Part shown: positions 58,409-64,000 of the stretch, piece after piece | Layout: every line of letters begins with the position of its first letter | Position numbering within the stretch: position 1 is the first letter of the stretch | Origin: Clostridia bacterium | GTDB lineage: Bacteria; Bacillota; Clostridia; Monoglobales; Monoglobaceae | NCBI GenBank assembly: GCA_017397725.1 | Contig: JAFQIA010000023.1 | Coordinates: forward strand, 1 to 64,000 | Direction: 5' to 3' | Length of the DNA stretch: 64,000 nucleotides | Translations under genes and position numbers: made by a program | Notes under the pieces: model-generated | What the model was told of the DNA's origin: nothing | The model's input: only the letters and a program-made list of their open reading frames with translations | The model's database searches: none

Positions 58409-59608
58409 ATGAATCTTCAGCAAGTGCAAGAACTGGACGCAAATTATTATATGAACACCTTTGGTCAGCGGACTCCCATCTGTTTTACAGAAGGCAAGGG
58501 CATTACCCTGACCGACACCGAGGGCAAAAAGTATCAGGACTTTTTTGCCGGCATTGCGGTGAACTGTCTGGGCTACGGACATCCCCGACTGGTAGAGGAG
58601 TTAAAGGATCAGGTGGAAAAGCTGACCCATATCTCCAATGTATTTTATACCGAGAATCAGGCAAGACTGGCAGAGATGCTGGTCAATAACAGCTGTCTTG
58701 ACAGAGTATTCTTTGCCAACACCGGCGCAGAGGCAAACGAGGGTGCCATCAAGCTGGTCAAAAAATACTTTGTGGAACAAGGCAAGGCGGAAAAACGGGA
58801 AATCATCACCTTAAAAAATTCCTTCCACGGCCGCACCCTTGCCACCGTGGCAGCCACCGGACAGGAGAAATATCAAAAACCCTACCTGCCCTTGCTTGAA
58901 AAGTTTGTACATGTAGAGGTCAATGATTGTGCGGCACTCACCGACGCGGTCAATGAAAACACTGCGGCGATTATGGTAGAGCTGATTCAAGGAGAAAGCG
59001 GTGTGCTTCCCCTGACCGAGGAATTTGTTGCTACCATCGAACAACTGCGCAAGGAAAAGGATTTGCTTTTGGTTGTGGATGAGGTACAGACCGGCATCGG
59101 GCGTACCGGAAAGCTGTTTGCTTATGAATGGTACGGCATCGAACCGGACATTGTCACCCTTGCCAAGGGTCTGGGCGGCGGCATCCCCATCGGCGCCTTT
59201 CTGGCAAAGGACTCGGTGGCAGCTGCATTTCATCCCGGCGACCACGGCACCACCTTTGGCGGTAACCCCTTGTCTGCCCGTGCAGGACTGGTGGTTCTGG
59301 ACGAGCTTTTAAACAACGGGGTGCTCAAGAACGCCGCAACCGTTGGCGCATATATGCAGGAAACCCTTTCTGCCATAGAAAGTGAAAAAATCGAACAGGT
59401 GCGGGGCAAGGGCCTGATGATTGGTGTGGTTTTGTCGCAACCCATTGCCAAGGCAGTTGGCGGAGCACTCAGGGACAAAGGCTACATTGTGGGCGTGGTC
59501 GGCGACAAAGTTCTGCGACTGGTTCCCCCGCTGATTATAACCAAAGACGACGTTGACGGCTTGGCAGAGGCGCTTAAGGATGTTTTAGGAAAGGATGAAA
59601 TCAAATGA
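58409..59608 (+). CDS. argD: Acetylornithine aminotransferase
   Basis: This 399-residue class III PLP aminotransferase has FADTGAEANEGAIKL-type (FFANTGAEANEGAIKLVKK) cofactor binding, DEVQTGIGRTGKLFAYE, and the Schiff-base lysine in TLAKGLGGGIPIGAF. It converts N-acetylglutamate semialdehyde to N-acetylornithine. It is first in an operon and overlaps argF by 4 bp (ATGA). Acetylornithine rather than ornithine or GABA specificity is supported by the adjacent argF. Confidence 0.94.
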   Translation: MNLQQVQELDANYYMNTFGQRTPICFTEGKGITLTDTEGKKYQDFFAGIAVNCLGYGHPRLVEELKDQVEKLTHISNVFYTENQARLAEMLVNNSCLDRVFFANTGAEANEGAIKLVKKYFVEQGKAEKREIITLKNSFHGRTLATVAATGQEKYQKPYLPLLEKFVHVEVNDCAALTDAVNENTAAIMVELIQGESGVLPLTEEFVATIEQLRKEKDLLLVVDEVQTGIGRTGKLFAYEWYGIEPDIVTLAKGLGGGIPIGAFLAKDSVAAAFHPGDHGTTFGGNPLSARAGLVVLDELLNNGVLKNAATVGAYMQETLSAIESEKIEQVRGKGLMIGVVLSQPIAKAVGGALRDKGYIVGVVGDKVLRLVPPLIITKDDVDGLAEALKDVLGKDEIK

Positions 59609-60528
59609 ATTTGAAGCATTTTATCAGTATTCACGATATTACCGTAGAGGAATTTCATGAGCTTCTGGATTTGGCGCTCAAGCTGAAAAAGGAGCACAAG
59701 GCGGGCATCAAGCACACCATGCTGGATGGCAAAACCTTGGGTATGATTTTCACCAAGTCCTCCACCCGTACCCGTATCTCCTTTGAGGTGGGTATGTATC
59801 AGCTGGGCGGACATCCCATGTACCTCAACGCCAACGATATGCAGCTTGGCAGAGGCGAGAGCATCTATGACACCGCCAATGTAATGAGCCGGTTTGTGGA
59901 TGGCATTATGATTCGTACCTATGACCATCAGGATGTTTTGGACCTTGCCAAATTCGGTTCGGTTCCTGTTATTAACGCCCTGACCGACCATCTGCACCCC
60001 TGTCAGGCAATGGCTGATTTGATGACGGTGTATGAACACAAGGGCACCTTAAAAGGCTTAAAGCTTGCCTATGTGGGCGACGGAAACAATGTGGCGCACT
60101 CTTTGCTCTATGCTTGTGCCAAGGCAGGTATGCATATGTCGGTGGCAACCCCTGTGGGTTATGAATGTGATGCTACCGTTGTGGCAAATGCCATAGACGA
60201 TGCCAAGGAAACAGGGGCGCAAATCACCATTTGCAACGACCCCAAAGAAGCCATCAAGGATGCCGATGTAGTCTGCACCGACACCTGGACCAGTATGGGA
60301 CAGGAGGCAGAAAAAGCAGAGCGGGTAAAAATCTTTAAGGATTATCAGGTGAACAAGGAACTGTTCTCTCTGGCAAAGGACGATGCCATCTTTATCCATT
60401 GTCTGCCGGCTTATCGTGGCTATGAGGTGACTGAGGATATCATCGACGGACCTATGTCGGTGGTCTTTGACGAGGCAGAAAACCGTCTGCACGCCCAGAA
60501 AGCCATTCTGGTTGCATTGATGGGTTAG
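59605..60528 (+). CDS. argF: Ornithine carbamoyltransferase
   Basis: This 307-residue protein has all OTCase signatures: the carbamoyl-phosphate loop SSTRTRISFE, HPCQAMADL, and the ornithine-binding HCLPAYRGYEVT. It makes citrulline from ornithine and carbamoyl phosphate. It is translationally coupled to argD. As no arcA or arcC is nearby, a biosynthetic role is more likely than a catabolic one. Confidence 0.96.
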   Translation: MNLKHFISIHDITVEEFHELLDLALKLKKEHKAGIKHTMLDGKTLGMIFTKSSTRTRISFEVGMYQLGGHPMYLNANDMQLGRGESIYDTANVMSRFVDGIMIRTYDHQDVLDLAKFGSVPVINALTDHLHPCQAMADLMTVYEHKGTLKGLKLAYVGDGNNVAHSLLYACAKAGMHMSVATPVGYECDATVVANAIDDAKETGAQITICNDPKEAIKDADVVCTDTWTSMGQEAEKAERVKIFKDYQVNKELFSLAKDDAIFIHCLPAYRGYEVTEDIIDGPMSVVFDEAENRLHAQKAILVALMG

Positions 60529-60539
60529 GAGGGTATCAT

Positions 60540-61025
60540 ATGGAAAAAAACTTATACGCATTTGAAGTCAAGCACGCCACCGAGGAAGATATTCCTGCCA
60601 TTCACAAAATCACCAAGGACGCGTTTTTGAAATACTGTGAGATGGCGGACTTGAGCTATGATATTGCGGCACTGAATGAAACCTATGACGATATCCGCAA
60701 GGACATCGAAACCAAAGAGGTTTTTGTGGTGCGGATTGACGATGAGCCGGTTGGCGCTGTCCGTGTAGAGATTCAGGAAAACGGAGAGGCATACCTCAGC
60801 CGTTTTGCGGTAGGCTCCAGCCACCGGAACAACGGTGTGGGCAAAATCCTGATGAGCGTGGTGGATAAAATTATGAAGCAGCATCAGGTAAAGATTCTGC
60901 GTCTGCACACTGCGGCAAAGGTAGCACCCACCATCCGTTTTTATTACGGCAGAGGCTTTTATATTGCAAGCGTAGAAAACGGCAGAGGCTATCCCAGAGC
61001 CGAGCTGGTGAAAGAATACAAATAG
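60540..61025 (+). CDS. GNAT family N-acetyltransferase
   Basis: This 161-residue protein has the GNAT fold: [25 protein letters not shown] at the N-terminus, VGAVRVEIQ, and the acetyl-CoA-binding motif [16 protein letters not shown] (a Q/RxxGxG/A variant), then [11 protein letters not shown] near the end. It follows argF by 11 bp, so it may be a short ArgA-type N-acetylglutamate synthase for the same pathway, but amino-terminal or other acetylation is equally possible. AGGAGGG precedes the ATG. Confidence 0.85.
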   Translation: MEKNLYAFEVKHATEEDIPAIHKITKDAFLKYCEMADLSYDIAALNETYDDIRKDIETKEVFVVRIDDEPVGAVRVEIQENGEAYLSRFAVGSSHRNNGVGKILMSVVDKIMKQHQVKILRLHTAAKVAPTIRFYYGRGFYIASVENGRGYPRAELVKEYK

Positions 61026-61042
61026 GGAAAGGAATCAAACCA

Positions 61043-62422
61043 ATGAAAATCAAAGAGCTTTTTACTGCGCCGGTTGCTGACCAGACACAGGTTTGTGTCA
61101 ATGGTTGGGTGCGCACCTTACGGGTTTCCAAGAATTTTGGATTTATCGAACTGAACGACGGTTCTTATTTCAAGAATGTGCAGGTTGTGATTGAGGCAGA
61201 CCGCCTCAGCAACTTTGTGGAGGTTTCCAAGCAGAACGTGGGCGCTGCCCTGCGTGTTAAGGGCGAGCTGGTGCTCACCCCCGATGCCAAACAGCCGTTT
61301 GAAATCAAGGCGGATGCCATTGAGATTGAGGGCGCAAGCTCTCCCGATTATCCCCTCCAGAAAAAGCGGCATTCCTTTGAATATCTGCGCACCATTCCCC
61401 ATCTGCGGGCAAGAACCAACACCTTCTCGGCAGTATTCCGTGTGCGCTCCCTGGTGGCATATGCCATCCACAAATTCTTTAACGAGCGTGGCTTTGTCTA
61501 TGTGCACACCCCGCTGATTACCGGTAGTGACTGTGAGGGTGCCGGCGAGATGTTTCAGGTAACCACCCTGGATATGGAGAACCTGCCCCGCACCGAGGAC
61601 GGTGCTGTGGATTACAGCAAGGACTTCTTTAACAAGCATACCTCCTTGACCGTTAGCGGTCAGCTGGAGGGTGAGGACTTTTCTCAGGCGTTTGGGGATA
61701 TCTACACCTTTGGTCCTACCTTCCGTGCGGAAAATTCCAACACCACCCGTCACGCGGCAGAGTTCTGGATGATTGAGCCGGAGATTGCCTTTGCGGATTT
61801 GAAAGATGTGATGGGCTTGGCAGAAGATATGCTCAAATTCATCATCCGCTATGTGCTGGAACAGGCACCGGAGGAGATGCAATTCTTTAACAATTTTGTG
61901 GACAAGGGTTTACTTGAGCGTCTTGACAATGTGGTCAGCAACGAGTTTGGCCATGTGACCTATACCGAGGCGATTGAACTCTTAAAGAACAGCGGCAAAG
62001 ACTTTGAATATCCGGTTTCCTGGGGTATGGATTTACAGACCGAGCACGAGCGTTACCTCACCGAAGAGGTGTTCAAAAAGCCGATTTTTGTCACCGATTA
62101 TCCCAAAGAAATCAAGGCATTCTATATGCGCCTCAATGAGGATGGCAAGACCGTTGCGGCTATGGACTGTCTGGTTCCCGGCATTGGTGAAATCATCGGC
62201 GGCAGCCAGAGAGAAGAGCGCATTGACATCCTGACCGAGAGAATGGCAGAAATGGGTCTTAATGAAGAGGATTACGGACACTATCTGGATTTGCGTCGGT
62301 TTGGCGGAACCAAGCACGCCGGCTACGGCCTTGGCTTTGAGCGGGCGATTATGTACCTGACCGGCATGAGCAACATTCGTGATGTCCTGCCCTATCCCAG
62401 AACGGTTAACAGTCTCTACTAA
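61043..62422 (+). CDS. asnS: Asparaginyl-tRNA synthetase
   Basis: This 459-residue class IIb synthetase has an N-terminal OB-fold ([25 protein letters not shown]) and the catalytic core with motif 2 ([25 protein letters not shown]) and motif 3 ([15 protein letters not shown]). Length, the [15 protein letters not shown] insert and ending favour AsnRS over AspRS. It charges tRNA-Asn. It is 17 bp after the GNAT gene, so probably in the argDF operon. Confidence 0.96.
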   Translation: MKIKELFTAPVADQTQVCVNGWVRTLRVSKNFGFIELNDGSYFKNVQVVIEADRLSNFVEVSKQNVGAALRVKGELVLTPDAKQPFEIKADAIEIEGASSPDYPLQKKRHSFEYLRTIPHLRARTNTFSAVFRVRSLVAYAIHKFFNERGFVYVHTPLITGSDCEGAGEMFQVTTLDMENLPRTEDGAVDYSKDFFNKHTSLTVSGQLEGEDFSQAFGDIYTFGPTFRAENSNTTRHAAEFWMIEPEIAFADLKDVMGLAEDMLKFIIRYVLEQAPEEMQFFNNFVDKGLLERLDNVVSNEFGHVTYTEAIELLKNSGKDFEYPVSWGMDLQTEHERYLTEEVFKKPIFVTDYPKEIKAFYMRLNEDGKTVAAMDCLVPGIGEIIGGSQREERIDILTERMAEMGLNEEDYGHYLDLRRFGGTKHAGYGLGFERAIMYLTGMSNIRDVLPYPRTVNSLY

Positions 62423-62440
62423 TAGATTGGAGAGAAGGAA

Positions 62441-63214
62441 ATGCAAATATTTGGATTGGATTTGTGGCGGATTATCCTCATTGTTGTATTGATTTTTCTG
62501 GTGGCAAAGCGTGCCAATCTGGTGGCACTTCTGGCAAAAAAGCAGTACTTCAGTCGGGAATTTGAAAAGGCGCTCAAGACCTTTCGGGTTGCGGACAAAA
62601 TCGGCAACTTAAGCCCCAACAACAAGATGAACTACGGCTATATCTGCCTCCGTCTGGGCCATCTTTCTGAGGCGCGCAAACACCTGACCCTTTGCCTTGG
62701 CTTGATCCCCAAGGAAAAGCAGGCAGACCGCAATCGGGTGAGAAACCTGCTGGCACTGGTTTTGTGGAAAGAGGGGCATCTGGATGAGGCAATTGAAATG
62801 CTGGAAGAAGTGATGGCGTCCGGTTTCAGAAGCACCTCGGTTTACCAGAACCTTGGCATTCTCTACAACCTGACAGGAGATGCCCAAAAGGCGTTGGCAT
62901 TCAATCAGGAGGCGTATGAGTATAACGCAGACGATGCCATCATCTGCGACAATCTGGCAGATGCCTATGCCATTGCAGAAGACTATGAGCAGTCGGCAAA
63001 GCAGTACGAGGCATTGCTGAAAAAAGACCCGCCTCCCCACTTCCCCGAGGCGTATTACGGCTACGGTAAAACCCTGCTGAAGCTTGGCAGAAAGGAAGAG
63101 GGACTTGAAAAAATTCGGGAGTCTTTGGACAAGTCTTTCTCCTACCTGAGCATTTGCAGTAAGGAAGAAATTGAAGATTTATACCGCCAAAACGGCGGCG
63201 TTTTGGAAGAATAA
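62441..63214 (+). CDS. Membrane-anchored TPR-repeat protein
   Basis: This 257-residue protein has one N-terminal membrane span (about residues 8-24) followed by several tetratricopeptide-like repeats (REFEKALKTFRVADKIGNLSPN, GHLDEAIEMLEEVMASGF, GDAQKALAFNQEAYEYNADDA, EDYEQSAKQYEALLKKDPP). It is probably a cytoplasmic-facing adaptor at the membrane; partners are unknown. It is last in the arg-asnS unit and closed by a bidirectional terminator. Confidence 0.82.
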   Translation: MQIFGLDLWRIILIVVLIFLVAKRANLVALLAKKQYFSREFEKALKTFRVADKIGNLSPNNKMNYGYICLRLGHLSEARKHLTLCLGLIPKEKQADRNRVRNLLALVLWKEGHLDEAIEMLEEVMASGFRSTSVYQNLGILYNLTGDAQKALAFNQEAYEYNADDAIICDNLADAYAIAEDYEQSAKQYEALLKKDPPPHFPEAYYGYGKTLLKLGRKEEGLEKIRESLDKSFSYLSICSKEEIEDLYRQNGGVLEE

Positions 63215-63254
63215 AAAAAGAGCTTGATGGGTTTCCATCAAGCTCTTTTATTTT
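63213..63254. terminator. Bidirectional terminator
   Basis: AAGAGCTTGATGG/CCATCAAGCTCTT perfect 13-bp stem, loop GTTT, with A and T runs; stops the convergent TPR and abrB-like genes. Confidence 0.9.
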
Positions 63255-63507
63255 AACCTTCCTGACTGATACGATTCATCTCTGCCAGACACTCTCTGCA
63301 AACCTTGCGGTCCTCCAAGGTAATCAAATCTCCTGCGTTGCCGCAGAACAGGCAAGAGGGTTCATACTTCCGCAGAACGATGTTCTCGCCATCCACATAA
63401 ATCTCCAACGGGTCTTTTGGGGCAATGTGCATGGTATCCCGCAATTCCTTGGGGAGTACCACTCTGCCCAACGCATCCACATCTCTGACAATTCCAATTG
63501 ATTTCAT
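63253..63507 (-). CDS. AbrB-family transition-state regulator with C-terminal zinc ribbon
   Basis: This 84-residue protein has the AbrB swapped-hairpin DNA-binding domain (MKSIGIVRDVDALGRVVLPKELRDTMHI) in residues 1-50 and a C-terminal CLFCG...VCREC double CxxC motif that probably binds zinc. AbrB proteins control the shift from growth to stationary phase and sporulation; AbrB itself lacks this ribbon, but clostridial AbrB/SpoVT-like proteins often carry it. A strong AAGGAGG lies upstream. Confidence 0.9.
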   Translation of the reverse strand: MKSIGIVRDVDALGRVVLPKELRDTMHIAPKDPLEIYVDGENIVLRKYEPSCLFCGNAGDLITLEDRKVCRECLAEMNRISQEG

Positions 63508-63540
63508 AGTAATATCCTCCTTTTTCCAAGAACTGGTATT

Positions 63541-63569
63541 ATATTACTATAAATAACAAAAAATGTCAA
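63541..63569 (-). promoter_or_regulatory. Promoter of the abrB-like gene
   Basis: On the minus strand: TTGACA (63564-63569), 17 bp, TAATAT (63541-63546), in a very AT-rich region. Confidence 0.55.
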
Positions 63570-63578
63570 TACCTTTTT

Positions 63579-64000
63579 TTAGTTTTTTTGTAAAAAAGAG
63601 GTAATTTTATCCTTTTTTAGGATAGTTTTGGTAAAAACAAGGCTTTTTTGGAGTTGATTTTCCCAGTCCATGGATTCCCATTCGGTTTGGGTCAGGTAGG
63701 ATTTTCGTGCGGTATTGCCGATGCCCAAGGGGTCTAAGGAGAGTGCCGCACCCTGTCTTAAAAGGCGGGTCATCCCTTCTTCCAGTTTGGCGGCAAGGAG
63801 GGGCAGATCCTTTTCGGTGCCGCTGTGAAGGTTGGCAGAAAGGGTGACGGTTACCTCAATGCGGGGCGGGTCCTGATTGGGATGAGAAACAATCTTCGGC
63901 GTACTGCGGGAGGAAACCTGAAAGATGGACTCTCCTGCAGGGACGGTGATGTTGTTTGCCTCAGCGCAGAGCATTTTGTAAAACATGGCATCCTCCGCCG
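63579..64000 (-). CDS. C-terminal part of a Ger(x)C-like spore germination protein (cut by window edge)
   Basis: The frame stays open to the right edge (reading ...AEDAMFYKM), so the protein begins beyond the window; about 140 residues are visible. They show a beta-rich part (RIEVTVTLSANLHSG) followed by a helix-loop pattern (LEEGMTRLLRQGAALSLDPLGIGNTARKS and TEWESMDWENQLQKSLVFTKTILKKDKI). This resembles the end of Ger(x)C proteins, the lipoprotein C-subunit of spore germinant receptors, with DPLGIG and W..mDWe at the expected places. The match is by pattern only. Confidence 0.5.
   Translation of the reverse strand, partial: AEDAMFYKMLCAEANNITVPAGESIFQVSSRSTPKIVSHPNQDPPRIEVTVTLSANLHSGTEKDLPLLAAKLEEGMTRLLRQGAALSLDPLGIGNTARKSYLTQTEWESMDWENQLQKSLVFTKTILKKDKITSFLQKN

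Overview
The window looks like chromosomal DNA of an anaerobic, spore-forming, Gram-positive Clostridia-type bacterium. Supporting genes are spoIIE with a Spo0A box in its promoter, PolC, a type III glutamine synthetase, the MEP-pathway gene ispG, a fermentative AdhE, an SLH-anchored S-layer protein, the soj/parB pair with parS sites, and an AbrB-type regulator next to what looks like a Ger(x)C spore-germination gene. Shine-Dalgarno sequences are strong (AAGGAGG type) and most transcription units end in U-rich intrinsic terminators. No single genus can be named from sequence alone.

Layout. 0-10 kb: a TPP riboswitch controlling the thiamine transporter thiT, spoIIE, tRNA-Ser, glnN, a Noc/ParB-family gene, an AT-rich pair resembling a papain-like effector plus a membrane partner, and the ruvX-DUF1292 pair. 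10.1-15.8 kb: a defective prophage carrying only a large terminase, a small gene, a late-regulator-like gene, a zinc-ribbon gene, a CI/LexA-type repressor, a portal and a tail-tip protein, in an order unlike intact phages. 15.9-17.4 kb: repeat-rich DNA with an inverted-repeat-flanked four-helix-bundle gene and a phd-doc toxin-antitoxin module between direct repeats. 17.4-25.3 kb: cell surface genes (S-layer, O-antigen-ligase-like, polysaccharide deacetylase), a candidate structured regulatory leader, and two paralogous cysteine-rich mini-proteins. 25.4-31.5 kb: a minus-strand block with polC and ispG.

31.7-41.9 kb: mostly plus-strand housekeeping genes: rdgB-tex, a MATE pump, two parS sites, soj-parB, serS, then an AT-rich stretch with DnaA-box-like sequences, then mreB/mbl-fabZ. 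The predominantly minus orientation to the left and plus orientation to the right suggests this part is origin-proximal. 42-58 kb: an FGGY kinase, a pseudouridine synthase, addB (with a degraded Walker A and no addA next to it), a 198-bp MITE-like element, argH, tRNA-Tyr followed by an array of palindromes, an AraC regulator divergent from a sialidase-fold protein and an EamA transporter, adhE with a small kinase, and mgtE behind a leader ORF. 58-64 kb: argD-argF-GNAT-asnS-TPR, abrB-like, and a gene cut by the right edge.

Functional links: arginine synthesis (argD, argF, argH, perhaps the GNAT), chromosome segregation (parS, Soj, ParB, Noc-like), envelope building (S-layer, ligase-like, deacetylase, MreB, FabZ) and sporulation (SpoIIE, AbrB-like, Ger(x)C-like). 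Several interspersed intergenic repeat families recur: short ACACAGGGGACGGTTCT palindromes, a ~180-bp three-hairpin element, post-tRNA palindrome arrays and a ~127-155-bp terminator-bearing repeat.
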